Shown here: positions 29,672-38,936 of the stretch, piece by piece
How positions within the stretch are numbered: position 1 is the stretch's first letter
Layout of the letters: the number at the start of each line of letters is the position of its first letter
Assembly (NCBI RefSeq): GCF_013407955.1
Contig: NZ_JACCBU010000001.1
Coordinates: 2,790,001-2,854,000 of the forward strand
From: Microlunatus parietis
GTDB taxonomy: Bacteria > Actinomycetota > Actinomycetes > Propionibacteriales > Propionibacteriaceae
Length of the DNA: 64,000 nucleotides
Direction: 5' to 3'
Translations under genes and position numbers: made by a program
Notes under the pieces: generated by a model
Told to the model about the DNA's origin: nothing
Databases searched by the model: none
Seen by the model: only the letters and a program-made list of their open reading frames with translations

Positions 29672-30093
29672 GCGGCGAGGCAGGTGATGTCGCCGCGGCC
29701 GGACTGGCGCGGGGCGAGCGGTCGCGCGATCTCCAGCGGCCGCTCGTCCGTCGCCGGCAGTTCACGCAGCCGACGGCGGTCCCGCCGCTTCCGGCTGCCG
29801 ATCGGGACGACCACCCGCGAGGTCCGCAGCTCGACCAGTTCCCGGCCCACCATCGCGACCAGGTCCACCAGTTCGATCCGGAGTGCGTCGCAGACCGCAC
29901 CGAGCACCTCCGACGAGGGCTCCTTGCGGCCGCGCTCGATCTCGGAGAGGTACGGCACCGAGACGCCGGCCGCCTCGGCCACGTCGGCCAGCGTGCGGCC
30001 CTGTCGCTGCCGGGTCCGGCGCAGCGCGGCACCGATCAGCGACCGCAGCAACGGGTCCTTCGCCTTCGGCTGATCGATCTCGTCGGCACGCAT
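29668..30093 (-). CDS. XRE-type regulator, ClgR/PopR-like, with C-terminal LAA
   Basis: 141 residues. Helix-turn-helix at about 15-75: [53 protein letters not shown] (key pattern [31 protein letters not shown]), which closely follows ClgR/PopR, known activators of clp genes in Actinobacteria. A long charged linker ends in CLAA. PopR and ClgR are themselves Clp substrates with C-terminal alanines needed for turnover, so this tail could be a degron. The gene is convergent with the ClpR-like gene, and their stop codons overlap by four bases. Confidence 0.85.
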   Translation of the reverse strand: MRADEIDQPKAKDPLLRSLIGAALRRTRQRQGRTLADVAEAAGVSVPYLSEIERGRKEPSSEVLGAVCDALRIELVDLVAMVGRELVELRTSRVVVPIGSRKRRDRRRLRELPATDERPLEIARPLAPRQSGRGDITCLAA

Positions 30094-30151
30094 GCGCCCA
30101 AACTAACCCGGCCCGAGAAGCGCGGTCGCCATGGTTCGCTGCCGGCTGAAC

Positions 30152-30664
30152 TCAACCGGCCGACGGCCGCTCGCGCTGCTCGGCCGACTCGGCCGCTTCC
30201 GCCTGCTTCGCCGAGCGTTGCCCGAATCGGCGCAGCACCGGCCATTCCAGCCGGGTGTAGCCCGACGAGTGCACCGCGACGGCGAGCACCATGCTGCCGA
30301 GCACCACGATGCCGGCGATCGAGGACATGTTCCAGAACGCGGTGACGATGCCCGTACCGGAAGCGAGCATGGCCAGGGCTCGGGCCACGTTGACCGTCTT
30401 CGAGCTGGCCAGCCGGCCCCGGAACGTCTCCTGCTGGTTGATCATGACCAGCGCCGCCAGCAACGGGATCGCGAACGCGAACGCGATCACACAGGCCAGT
30501 TCCAACGGCTCGAGCGGAGCGACGGTCAGGAACGGCTGCACCAGCACCAACGCGACGGCGATCATGCCGCCGTAGATCACGTTGTTCTGGCGGATCCACT
30601 CGCGTACCTGGCCCGGCTGGCGGCGCAGCCAGTCGGCCGGGTCCTGCTCGGCGTCGTCGGTCAC
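30152..30664 (-). CDS. Four-helix membrane protein, unknown function
   Basis: 170 residues: a short polar N-terminus, four hydrophobic helices (about residues 30-50, 55-75, 98-118 and 118-135) and a charged Ala/Glu/Arg-rich C-terminal tail. No catalytic motif is visible. It lies between the ClgR/PopR-like gene and a small ORF on the same strand. Confidence 0.7.
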   Translation of the reverse strand: MTDDAEQDPADWLRRQPGQVREWIRQNNVIYGGMIAVALVLVQPFLTVAPLEPLELACVIAFAFAIPLLAALVMINQQETFRGRLASSKTVNVARALAMLASGTGIVTAFWNMSSIAGIVVLGSMVLAVAVHSSGYTRLEWPVLRRFGQRSAKQAEAAESAEQRERPSAG

Positions 30665-30695
30665 GGCCAGACTCTATCGACGCCGGCCGGTGGGT

Positions 30696-30917
30696 TCAGG
30701 GCGTGAGGATCCAGAGCTGCTCGCACGGCAACGGCGCCAGGCCCTGGCCGGCTTGATCGTCAATGGTCACCCGCACGCCCGGGAAGCGGCTCCCGACCGC
30801 CTGGGCGTACTGCTCTGCGGCCGACGGGTCAGCTCGATAGGTCCTGAGGACGTGCGGGCCGAACCATAGCTGAACCCGGTGCTCAGCCGGCTCCACGGTG
30901 TCCGACGGGAGCCTCAT
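30696..30917 (-). CDS. Small hypothetical protein
   Basis: 73 residues, mixed alpha/beta composition (VQLWFGPHVLRTYRADPSAAEQYAQAVGSRFPGVRVTIDD; hydrophobic strand, helix, strand pattern; about residues 15-55). The composition is coding-like and the codon third positions are GC-rich. The ATG at 30917 follows GGAG at about eight bases. No family recognised. Confidence 0.55.
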   Translation of the reverse strand: MRLPSDTVEPAEHRVQLWFGPHVLRTYRADPSAAEQYAQAVGSRFPGVRVTIDDQAGQGLAPLPCEQLWILTP

Positions 30918-31121
30918 GGCAGGCTCCGCGAAGAGAGTGGGACAACAACGATGATCACTGGATCCTCCCCGATGTCCGGTCTCCAGCCGCCGGACGTGAA
31001 CAATTCAGTCCAACCAACGATTCATCCGTGTTGATTATGTGCAGCGGCGTCTTCAGGCCATCGGAAGCATTGGTGCCGAACGAGACCAAGATCAGCGCAG
31101 TGTTCCCTCAAGACCGTGTGC

Positions 31122-31655
31122 TCAAGACCTGGCGTTGCGCAGCCGGATCCCACTGAAGCCGAGCGTGCTGGTGATCACCGCGGACCAGAAGTCCTGCAGC
31201 CGCGGCAGCACCCGGAGCTGGATCCCGGCCCGCTCGTGCAACGCGAACAGGTCGCCCACCGGCTCCGCCGGACCGAGCGGTACGACCTCGGACTCGGTCA
31301 CCACGGCCGGCGGCTCGTCGGTCTCGTCGACCGGGTGGAAGCCGGCGGGGTCGAAGCGATAGACGTACAGCTCGACGGTCCGGATCGACTCCAGCCAGCC
31401 GAACTCGACCGCGTGCACCCGGCTCCCGCCGCCCGGCCCGATGATCTTGGCCACGTCGTCGGGGTCGCTGTCCGGACGCGCCCAGGCCATCGCCCGCGGG
31501 CACTGCCGCGGGAACCAGTAGTTGTGCGCTCGGTCCGCGGTCACGGCCCAGACGTACGCGCCGTTGACCTGCGCGGTCCTGGCGACGTGCGGCGCGAACC
31601 GGGTGATCGTCGGGTCCTCGGAGAAGTGGTAAACGGCATCCTCGGTGAACTCCAC
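31122..31655 (-). CDS. DUF6886-like family protein
   Basis: 177 residues. The N-terminus (VYHFSEDPTITRFAPHVA) and VWAVTADRAHNYWFPRQCPRAMAW match a small uncharacterised bacterial family in which a YHFSEDP motif opens an ADP-ribosyltransferase-like or RES-like fold; that structural comparison is inference. It is isolated, with about 200 bases of gene-free sequence upstream of the next minus-strand gene and 77 bases to the ABC genes. Confidence 0.7.
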   Translation of the reverse strand: MEFTEDAVYHFSEDPTITRFAPHVARTAQVNGAYVWAVTADRAHNYWFPRQCPRAMAWARPDSDPDDVAKIIGPGGGSRVHAVEFGWLESIRTVELYVYRFDPAGFHPVDETDEPPAVVTESEVVPLGPAEPVGDLFALHERAGIQLRVLPRLQDFWSAVITSTLGFSGIRLRNARS

Positions 31656-31732
31656 GCCCGGCAGCCTAGGCCGAGTTGATCAACGACACGCCCGTCGCCC
31701 GGCCCGCCTAAGAACCGGTTCCGGCGTGTCGC

Positions 31733-33376
31733 TCAGCGCTTGCGCTGCTTCTGCTGTGCCGCAGCCGCTTCCCGCCGCTTCTTCTGCTCGTCCAGCATCC
31801 GCTGCTGCTCCTGCTGTTGCTGCCGCAACTGATCGGCATCCACCGAGATCAACAGGAACAGGGCCACGATGCCGGCGATCGCGATCGACCAGAACGGTGA
31901 GCCGCCGAGCAGCATCGGGAACGTCACCAGGACGCAGATGTCGAAGCCGGCGATGATCTTGGTGGTCAGCCCGGGCGGGAACGCGCCGGCCTGGGTGGCG
32001 ACCATCGGGGCTGCGAAGTTGACCGGCTTGGACTGGGTCCAGCGCACCGCGCCGAGCAGGCCGGCCGCTCCGGTCGCCAGCGCCATCAGGAACGCGTCGA
32101 AGATCGACCGCTGCTCGGAACCCTCGCCGAAGCCGACGAACGCGGCGGTGATCGCCAGCACCCAGACCAGCGCGACGCCGGCCGGGATCGCGATCGTGGC
32201 GAGTTTGATCTTGCTCGTCGGGTACGGCAGACAGCGAGCCAGCCCGCCGGTCCGGGTCAGCACCCGCAGGCCGCCGAGCAGCGGGATCAGCGCCGCGAAC
32301 AGGGCGAGGGCGCCGATCACCGGGGCGATCCGGCTCAGCCCCAGGGCGTCCGCCGCGTACGGGATCGCGATCGTCGCCAGCACCACGAGCAGCGGCTGCG
32401 GGAACCGCCAGAGCCGCTGCCATTCCCGCCAGGTCAGCGCCTGCAGCCCGATCCCCTTGCCCCGCTTCGGTTTCACATGGCCGATCTCGACCGCGCGCTG
32501 CTCCACCACGATGTCGCGGACCAGGCCGACGTCGAGGGCGAAGAACGCACCGGAGATGCCGCCGGCCAGCGCCCCGCCGCTGGTCAGCCGCGACCGCCGG
32601 ATCTGGCGCAGCCGGGCGACCGCGAAGACGAGGCTGATCACGAAGATCAACAGCCCGGCGGCCAGCACCGCCAGGGCGAGCTCCGTCGAGCGGTCCGGGC
32701 CGAGGTCGATCGAGAGCCAGTTGGCGGCGACCGCGATCACGCCGCCCAGGGCGACGACGCCGACCCAGGCGAACAGGTAGGCCAGCAGTCGCACCGGCAG
32801 CCGTCGTTCGACGCCCTGCTCGGCTGCCGCGAACGTCACCGCGGCGGTCGCGGAGACCCCGGTCGCCGCGGCCCAGGCGAGCACCGCCGGCAGCCCGGAA
32901 CCGGTCAGCGCGGCGACCAGCGCACCGACCGCGGCGCCGCCGATGAAGGCGATCACCAGGGCCGAGACGAGCCGTGAGGTCAGCAGTCGCCGCCGGTCCA
33001 CCGGCGCGTCGAGCAGCCAGAACCCTTCCGCGGCCGACGCCAGCACCGGACCGAACAGCCGGCTCGCGGTCAGTGCCACGGCGACCGACAGCGCCAGCGA
33101 GCCCCACGGCAGCACGGCCCGCGCGGACAGACAGGAAGCACTGGCGCACTGGGCGACCACCTGCTGCGCGCTGATGATCACATTGACGATCATGGCGCCG
33201 ACCATGACCAGCCCGAGGATGGCGATGTAGGCGTCGTGCAGCGCCTCGCCCAGCTTCTTGGTGGCCCGGCCGGTCCGCCAGTCCTTGATCATCAACTTCA
33301 GCTCGCGCGCGGACGCGGGCTGCAGGTCGGGCATCTGGTACGGGGTGAAGTCCTCGGCGCCTTCGGTGGAGCTCAT
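31733..33376 (-). CDS. ABC-type permease, DUF6297-like
   Basis: 547 residues with about a dozen hydrophobic helices. The N-terminal soluble stretch (LKLMIKDWRTGRATKKLGEALHDAY) and central cytoplasmic segment (TWREWQRLWRFPQPLL) are typical of large actinobacterial permease proteins that pair with a single ATPase. The C-terminus is a Gln/Lys/Arg-rich coiled stretch (QLRQQQQEQQRMLDEQKKRR). ATG 33376 overlaps the stop of the upstream ATPase gene by four bases, so the two form one transporter, probably an exporter. Substrate unknown. Confidence 0.82.
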   Translation of the reverse strand: MSSTEGAEDFTPYQMPDLQPASARELKLMIKDWRTGRATKKLGEALHDAYIAILGLVMVGAMIVNVIISAQQVVAQCASASCLSARAVLPWGSLALSVAVALTASRLFGPVLASAAEGFWLLDAPVDRRRLLTSRLVSALVIAFIGGAAVGALVAALTGSGLPAVLAWAAATGVSATAAVTFAAAEQGVERRLPVRLLAYLFAWVGVVALGGVIAVAANWLSIDLGPDRSTELALAVLAAGLLIFVISLVFAVARLRQIRRSRLTSGGALAGGISGAFFALDVGLVRDIVVEQRAVEIGHVKPKRGKGIGLQALTWREWQRLWRFPQPLLVVLATIAIPYAADALGLSRIAPVIGALALFAALIPLLGGLRVLTRTGGLARCLPYPTSKIKLATIAIPAGVALVWVLAITAAFVGFGEGSEQRSIFDAFLMALATGAAGLLGAVRWTQSKPVNFAAPMVATQAGAFPPGLTTKIIAGFDICVLVTFPMLLGGSPFWSIAIAGIVALFLLISVDADQLRQQQQEQQRMLDEQKKRREAAAAQQKQRKR

Positions 33377-34017
33377 CGGCGATTGATCCCCAGCTCGACC
33401 ACCCGGGTCGCCACGGTCTCCACCAGCGACGGCTCGTGGCTGGCGAACACGATCGCCAACCCCTTCTTGCGTTCGTTCTTCAGCCGTTCGGCCAGCCACT
33501 TCACGCCCTCGGTGTCCAGCCGCTGCTCCGGCTCGTCCATGATCAACAGCTTGCGAGGCCGTACGAAAGCGGTGGCCAGAGCCAGCCGCCGTCGCTGACC
33601 GGAGGACAGGGTGCCGGGCAGCTGACCGGACTGCGGCACCAGCTGCACCTCCTCCAGCACCTCGTCGACCACCGACTCGGTGTCCTCGATGCCGTGCGCC
33701 CGCGCCAGCAGGTCCAGGTGCTCGACCACGCTCAAGTCCGGGAAGAAGTCCAGGTCGTCGATCACGGTCGCGACGTCGCGGCGGATCTGCGGCGACGTCT
33801 CCGACATCGGGTTACCGTCCACCTCGATCGTGCCTTCGTCCGGCTTGTCGGCGCCGACCAGGCAGCGCAGCAGGGTCGACTTGCCCGAGCCGTTCCGCCC
33901 GGTCAGCGCGACCGCCTCGCCACCGTGCACCTCGATGCTGAACTTGTCCAGGATCGTGTTCGGGCCGTAGGCACGTTTCAGCCCGGAGACCTTGAGCACG
34001 GTGGGTCGCTTCGCCAT
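33373..34017 (-). CDS. ABC transporter ATP-binding protein
   Basis: 214 residues. Walker A GRNGSGKST (about residue 38), signature LSSGQRRRLALA (about 138), Walker B KLLIMDEPEQRLD (about 160, Glu present) and switch histidine in VFASHEP (about 195). ATG 34017 is chosen over upstream frame extension because the MAKRPTVLKVSGLKRAYG start fits the family. It couples to the DUF6297 permease. The order ATPase then permease resembles drug or lipid exporters. Confidence 0.92.
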   Translation of the reverse strand: MAKRPTVLKVSGLKRAYGPNTILDKFSIEVHGGEAVALTGRNGSGKSTLLRCLVGADKPDEGTIEVDGNPMSETSPQIRRDVATVIDDLDFFPDLSVVEHLDLLARAHGIEDTESVVDEVLEEVQLVPQSGQLPGTLSSGQRRRLALATAFVRPRKLLIMDEPEQRLDTEGVKWLAERLKNERKKGLAIVFASHEPSLVETVATRVVELGINRR

Positions 34018-34117
34018 GGCGACGATTCTGGCGCACTCACGGCGGATCGCCCGCCCGACCCCCTGACCAGGGTCGGGGTCGGGAAGGAATGTCGGACCGG
34101 GATGGCAGGCTGGGGTC

Positions 34118-34819
34118 ATGTCCGAGCACCCAGCCCGCGCGACCCTCGCCAAACGGCGCGCCGACGTCTCCGCCATGTTCGACCGGGTCGCCGACCGGTA
34201 CGACCTGGTCAACGGCATCATCTCGCTCGGTCGTGATCGGGACTGGCGGAAGGCTGTCGTCGAGGCGGTCCGGCCGCGGCCCGGCATGCGGATCCTCGAC
34301 CTGGCCGCCGGCACCGGCACGTCCAGCCAGACGTTCGCCGACGAAGGCGCGACGGTGTTCCCGACCGACCTCTCGCTGGGGATGCTCACCGTCGGCAAGC
34401 AGCGGCTGCCCGGCCTCGGTTTTGTGGCCGGGGATGCCCTGCAGCTGCCGTACGTTGACGACGCCTTCGACGCGGTCACCATCTCGTTCGGCCTGCGCAA
34501 CGTCGAGCACACCGAGGCGGCGCTGGTCGAGCTGCGCCGGGTCACCCGCCCGGGCGGCCGGCTGGTCATCTGCGAGTTCTCCACGCCGACCATCGGGTGG
34601 TTCCGCTTCATCTATCGCAACTACCTGCTGGCGGCGCTGCCCACGATGGCCGACCTGTTCGCCAGCAACCCGGTCGCCTACCGCTATCTCGCCGAGTCGA
34701 TCTTGGACTGGCCGGACCAGCCGCGGCTGGCGGAGCTGATCGAGAAGGCCGGCTGGTCTGGGGTCGAGTGGCGCAACCTCAGCAGCGGGATCGTCGCGCT
34801 GCACCGGGCGACGGCCTGA
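34118..34819 (+). CDS. menG: Demethylmenaquinone methyltransferase
   Basis: 233 residues, UbiE/MenG family, final SAM-dependent methylation of demethylmenaquinone. [26 protein letters not shown], the SAM motif [12 protein letters not shown], and the signature [32 protein letters not shown] are all in place (about residues 20-45, 60-72, 125-160). The ATG at 34118 is divergent from the ABC genes, 100 bases apart. The next gene begins 11 bases after the stop. Confidence 0.95.
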   Translation: MSEHPARATLAKRRADVSAMFDRVADRYDLVNGIISLGRDRDWRKAVVEAVRPRPGMRILDLAAGTGTSSQTFADEGATVFPTDLSLGMLTVGKQRLPGLGFVAGDALQLPYVDDAFDAVTISFGLRNVEHTEAALVELRRVTRPGGRLVICEFSTPTIGWFRFIYRNYLLAALPTMADLFASNPVAYRYLAESILDWPDQPRLAELIEKAGWSGVEWRNLSSGIVALHRATA

Positions 34820-34830
34820 GGAGCGTCGTC

Positions 34831-36585
34831 ATGAGCGACGTCATGCTCGGGTCGTACGCGGCGCGCAGCTGTGCGGTGAAGACGCACAACGCGTTCGACC
34901 GGACTGTCCAGCATCTCGGGGCGGAGCCGGATGACTCGCTGGCCGAGCTGTTCGACGGCGGGCTGACGTACCAGAGCGAGGTGCTGGACCGGCTGCTGCA
35001 CGCCTGTGCCGAGCCGGTGCTGGACCTGCGCGAGCTGGCCGATCACCCGGGTGAGATCAGGACCGGCGCCTGCGCCGAGGCGGTCGCGGCCGGGTTGCCG
35101 GTGATCATGGGGCCGACCCTGCCGCCGGACCGGGTGGGCCGCCGGCTGGGCAATCCGGACCTGCTGGTCCGCGGCGCCGACCGGGCCGACGGCCGACCCG
35201 GCTATCACCCGGTCGAGGTGAAGTGGCACAAGATCATCGAGCGGCTGCGGCAGCGGGAGGAGCCGGTCGCCGAGCTGCCGTACACGGAATTGACCAAGCC
35301 CGGCCCGCAGCACCGGACCATGATCAGCGGGTACGGAGCTCGGGTCGCCAGCCGGGAAGCCGACTTCCTGCAACTGGCGCACTACTGGCGGATGCTGGAG
35401 CAGCTCGGCTGGGCGGCCGACGAGCCGACCGTCGCGGTGATCGGCACCGATGATCATCCGGAACGGGCCGGCGAGGGGCCGGTGCTGACCTGGCTCCGGC
35501 TGGACCGGCCGACCGTGCGGACCTTCTCCCGCAGCCAGCCGGAGGGCTGGCGGCTGCGCACCCTGCTGGAGCGGTACGACCACGAGTTCGAGTTCCGGCT
35601 CGCCGTGGCCGACACCGCGGACCGGCGCCGCGGCGAGCCGGACGATCCCGAGCCGTTGGTGGTGCCGATCGTGGTCGACGAGTGCGCCCGGTGCCAGTGG
35701 TGGGATCACTGCCGGCCGCAACTGCACGAGGAGGACGTCAGCCTCCGGGTGGACAAGGGCCGGCTCGACGTACGCGAGATCGCCACCCTGCGGCGGAACG
35801 GGATCTTCACGATCACCGACCTCGTCGGCTCCGACCTCGAGGCGCTGCTGGAGCGCTATCTGCCCGAGGTGCAGCACCGGACCGGCGCCGAGACCCGGCT
35901 CCGAACAGCCGCACGGCGGGCCCGGATGATCGTCAAGGGCATCCCGCTGGAACGAGTCACCGAGGGCCCGATCGACCTGCCGCCGGCCGCGCTGGAGATC
36001 GACTTCGACATCGAGACCACCGCCGCCGGCCTGGTCTACCTGTGGGGCTTCTTGATCAACGACGGCGGCCAAGCTCACTACCGGGCATTCTCGACGTTCA
36101 CCAATCTTGATCATGACGCCGAGCACGCGCTCGCCGTCGAGGCCCTCGGCTGGCTCCATGATCAAATCGAGCGCGCCGGGTCCACCCTGATCTACCACTA
36201 CAGCGGCTTCGAGCTCGCCGCGATCGAGCGCCTGGCCAAGGGCACCGACGACCCTACGCTGCTCTGGGCCCGCGGCCTGGCCCGGTCCAAGCCGGAGCAG
36301 GTGCACGAGGAGCGGATCGGTTTCGTCGACCTGCTCGACGTGGTCAAGGAGCACTACTTCGGCGCCGACGGCCTCGGCCTCAAGGTCGTCGCCCGCGCCG
36401 GCGCCGGCTTCGCCTGGCGCGACGAGGACCCCGGCGGCCTCAACTCCCAACTCTGGTTCGCCGAGGCCGTGTCCGGCGAGACCGCCGACCAGCGGAACGC
36501 CGCCCGGCAGCGGGTCCTCGACTACAACGAGGACGATGTCCGAGCCACTGCCGCCGTGCGCTCCTGGCTCCGCGCCCAACCCTGA
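34831..36585 (+). CDS. TM0106-family RecB-like nuclease with RNase H-like domain
   Basis: 584 residues. The N-terminal PD-(D/E)xK nuclease has NPDLLVR, then HPVEVKWHK (acidic and Lys catalytic set, residues ~110-135). A lone Cys near 13 (RSCAVK) together with CARCQWWDHC (Cx2Cx5C, about 288-297) is the AddB/Cas4-type [4Fe-4S] arrangement. The C-terminal third has a DnaQ/RNase H-like core: EIDFDIETT (DxE), YHYSGFE and YNEDDVRAT. GAGGAG lies eight bases before the ATG. The family is widespread and functionally unassigned; a DNA-repair or mobile-element-defence role is plausible. It appears to share an operon with menG with no obvious functional link. Confidence 0.88.
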   Translation: MSDVMLGSYAARSCAVKTHNAFDRTVQHLGAEPDDSLAELFDGGLTYQSEVLDRLLHACAEPVLDLRELADHPGEIRTGACAEAVAAGLPVIMGPTLPPDRVGRRLGNPDLLVRGADRADGRPGYHPVEVKWHKIIERLRQREEPVAELPYTELTKPGPQHRTMISGYGARVASREADFLQLAHYWRMLEQLGWAADEPTVAVIGTDDHPERAGEGPVLTWLRLDRPTVRTFSRSQPEGWRLRTLLERYDHEFEFRLAVADTADRRRGEPDDPEPLVVPIVVDECARCQWWDHCRPQLHEEDVSLRVDKGRLDVREIATLRRNGIFTITDLVGSDLEALLERYLPEVQHRTGAETRLRTAARRARMIVKGIPLERVTEGPIDLPPAALEIDFDIETTAAGLVYLWGFLINDGGQAHYRAFSTFTNLDHDAEHALAVEALGWLHDQIERAGSTLIYHYSGFELAAIERLAKGTDDPTLLWARGLARSKPEQVHEERIGFVDLLDVVKEHYFGADGLGLKVVARAGAGFAWRDEDPGGLNSQLWFAEAVSGETADQRNAARQRVLDYNEDDVRATAAVRSWLRAQP

Positions 36586-36622
36586 CCCGCCGGAGCGCGC
36601 CGGTCCACGCTGCGTCCCTCGC

Positions 36623-36688
36623 ATCCGCGACCGTTCCTCCGATGCGCGACCGTTGCAGCGGTCGCGGATGCGAGGAACGGTCGCGGAT
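36623..36688. repeat. Nested palindromic element 1
   Basis: Outer arms 36623-36639 (atccgcgaccgttcctc) and 36672-36688 are perfect 17-bp inverted repeats. Inside them, GCGACCG (36646-36652) and CGGTCGC (36659-36665) form a second hairpin with loop ttgcag. It could form a strong terminator for the upstream nuclease gene, and it shares the CCGCGACCGTT arm with element 2. Confidence 0.85.
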
Positions 36689-37117
36689 TGAAGGCGCGCG
36701 GATTCGGTCACGCAGCGGGATGACGGGAGGCTGACGGCGGAGCTCGTGGACGCGGTGCAGTTGCCGGACTCCGGTCCACCCACCCGAGCCAACGCGGCCT
36801 GCGACGCCAGTGCCCCACCGCTCCTGTATCTGCTGCTGGTCGACGCCGCAAGACTCGGCCCTCACCTGCGGGTCCCGGTCGGCTGGTGCGGTGAGCCGAG
36901 GTCACCCGGTCCGTGCAGGCTGTGGAATGGCACTCGGTCGGGAGCGATGAGGTGACGCGGCGTCCTTGAGCCCGGCCCTTCCCGCCACCGACCGGCTGGC
37001 GGCAGGCTGGCGGCAGGCTGAAGAGTGAGGAAGGTTTCGGCCGGGCCCTCGACCGCCTGGAAATGCCGCTTCGACGAGTAGCGTCGCGCGGCGGCGTGGG
37101 CACCCCATGGCTCGTGG

Positions 37118-37179
37118 CCGCGACCGTTCCACTCATCCGCGACCGGAGCAACAGTCGCGGAGGGGAGCAATGGTCGCGG
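37118..37179. repeat. Nested palindromic element 2
   Basis: Outer arms ccgcgacc (37118-37125) and ggtcgcgg (37172-37179) enclose a second pair, ccgcgac (37137-37143) and gtcgcgg (37154-37160). The nested design and the CCGCGACCGTTCC arm are shared with element 1, about 490 bases away, but pairing is less perfect. Confidence 0.7.
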
Positions 37180-37307
37180 ACAGGCGGAGCGGGGCCGGAG
37201 TGGCACTCCGCGACCCACCCGCCCCTCACCGACACGTCACCTCTGCAGCGACACGCCGCAAAATCGGCTGCTTTTGTGACCGGTCGGCGGGTACATGGGG
37301 TGGGGGG

Positions 37308-38936
37308 TCAGAGGTTCGCGGTGAGTTGCTGCAGCTGGGAGTTCAGGGTTCGGCGGTGGCGGCGGTCGATGGTGGCTTCGACGACCTCGATGCCGAGCGG
37401 GGGTTCGGCGAGGACGTCGGCCAGTTCCTCCTCGCGGGCGACTCGGTGGAAGTGGGCGCCGAGGCCGCCGGCGAGGCGTTCCAGGTCGACGGCGTGGGCG
37501 GTGCCGAAGATGCGCTCGAAGGCTCGGAGGTGGGACGGGGCGCCGTACTCGAGGGTGGCGAAGATGCTGCCGCCGTTGTCGTTCGCGACGATCACGCGCA
37601 GGTCGGGGCGGGGCTCGTCGGGGCCGACGATCAGTCCGCTCAGGTCGTGCAGGAAGGTCAGGTCGCCGAGCAGCGCGTGGGTGGGGCGGCCGGTGGCCAG
37701 GGCGATCCCGGCGGCGGTCGAGGCCGAGCCGTCGATGCCGGCCAGCCCGCGGTTCGCGTACGTGACCGGCGGCTCGGCCGAGATCGGAGCAAGATCAAGA
37801 TCGCGGACCGGGTTCGATGAACCGGTGAACAGGGTGTCCTGGCCGCCGAGCGCGCCCCAGACCGTTCGGGCCAGTCCCGGCCCGGTGAAGTCGGGGTCGT
37901 CGGCCAGCCGGCGCTCGACCAGGGCGGCCAGTCGATGATCATGGTCCCGCCACCGCTCCAGCCAGGCCGGGTCGCCCGGCTCCGGCGCCACGGCCGGAAC
38001 CACCCGCGTCACGCCGACGCCGGCGTCGTCCCACCGCGCGTACGGCGTCACGCCGATGATCTCCACGTCGTCCCGGGCCAGCAGCCGGCTCACCGGCCGG
38101 GACAGGGTCGGGTGGCCGATCACGATGACGCGCTCGATCTCGTCGGCCAGTTCGGTGGTCAGCAGCAGCCGGTAGAGCGCGATCGCCGCGGCGCCGCGGC
38201 GGGCGTTGCTGGACGGCTCGGCGAGCAGCGGCAGCCGGGAACGCTCGGCCAGCTCGGCCACCGCAGCCCCGTTCTCCGGGTCGGTGTCGCCGGCGATGAT
38301 CACGGTCTGGGGACCCGCCGGCAACGACACGGGTTCGGCGGCCCGGGCCGGCGATTCGATGATCACCGGCGGCCGGGTGTTGATCGCGACCGGCGTGGGC
38401 GTCAACGGGTCGCTGAACGCGATGTTGAGGTGCACCGGCCCCGGTTCCGCGGTTCGCTCGCCGGTCGCCGCGACGACCAGCCGGGCCGTGTGGAACTGCC
38501 AGTGCCGTACATCGCCGCGATGATCATCGAACTGCGCCGACGCCACCACATGATCATCAAACAGGCTGCGCTGGTCGGTGGTCTGATTAGACCCGGTGCC
38601 GACCAGGAACGCCGGCCGGTCCGCCGTGATCATGATCAACGGAATCCGGCTGTGCCACGCCTCCAGCACCGCCGGATGCAGGTTCGCCACCGCAGTGCCT
38701 GACGTCGTGATCACCGCTACCGGCTCGCGGCTCGCCTTGGCCAGGCCGAGCGCGGTGAAGGCGGCGCTGCGTTCATCGGTCCGGATGTGCAGCCGCACCA
38801 GGTCGATCCGGTCCGCCTCGAAGATCTCGTACGCCAGCGGAGCACTCCGCGAGCCGGGCGCCACGACGATCTCCCGTACGCCGCGCGAGATCAACTCCTC
38901 GATCACCGTACGCGCGCACTGGGTGGCATCGGTCAT
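37308..38936 (-). CDS. menD: SEPHCHC synthase (2-succinyl-5-enolpyruvyl-6-hydroxy-3-cyclohexene-1-carboxylate synthase)
   Basis: 542 residues, thiamine-diphosphate enzyme joining isochorismate and 2-oxoglutarate. VVAPGSRSAPLAYEI and RTDERSAAFTALGLAKAS with the catalytic Glu lie at about 25-65; VITTSGTAVANLHPAVLEA near 75-95. The ThDP/Mg motif GDLTFLHDLSGL ... VIVANDNGG is near 445-485. ATG 38936 overlaps the menC stop by four bases, so menC and menD are co-translated in that order. Confidence 0.95.
   Translation of the reverse strand: MTDATQCARTVIEELISRGVREIVVAPGSRSAPLAYEIFEADRIDLVRLHIRTDERSAAFTALGLAKASREPVAVITTSGTAVANLHPAVLEAWHSRIPLIMITADRPAFLVGTGSNQTTDQRSLFDDHVVASAQFDDHRGDVRHWQFHTARLVVAATGERTAEPGPVHLNIAFSDPLTPTPVAINTRPPVIIESPARAAEPVSLPAGPQTVIIAGDTDPENGAAVAELAERSRLPLLAEPSSNARRGAAAIALYRLLLTTELADEIERVIVIGHPTLSRPVSRLLARDDVEIIGVTPYARWDDAGVGVTRVVPAVAPEPGDPAWLERWRDHDHRLAALVERRLADDPDFTGPGLARTVWGALGGQDTLFTGSSNPVRDLDLAPISAEPPVTYANRGLAGIDGSASTAAGIALATGRPTHALLGDLTFLHDLSGLIVGPDEPRPDLRVIVANDNGGSIFATLEYGAPSHLRAFERIFGTAHAVDLERLAGGLGAHFHRVAREEELADVLAEPPLGIEVVEATIDRRHRRTLNSQLQQLTANL

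Larger units (their letters stand above)
36586..37307. other. Gene-free 722-base region with two nested palindromes
   Basis: Between the convergent nuclease and menD genes. Open frames in this stretch have poor composition and no ribosome-binding sites, so I call none. It holds two related nested hairpins (36623-36688 and 37118-37179), a short direct repeat of ctggcggcagg near 37000-37020, and a small hairpin GGAGT-ggc-ACTCC near 37196. The middle ~430 bases show no structure I can name. Confidence 0.6.

Noticed and set aside
36746..36955. 69-codon plus-strand ORF in the gene-free region
   Set aside because: No ribosome-binding site, poor composition, and located between palindromic elements.
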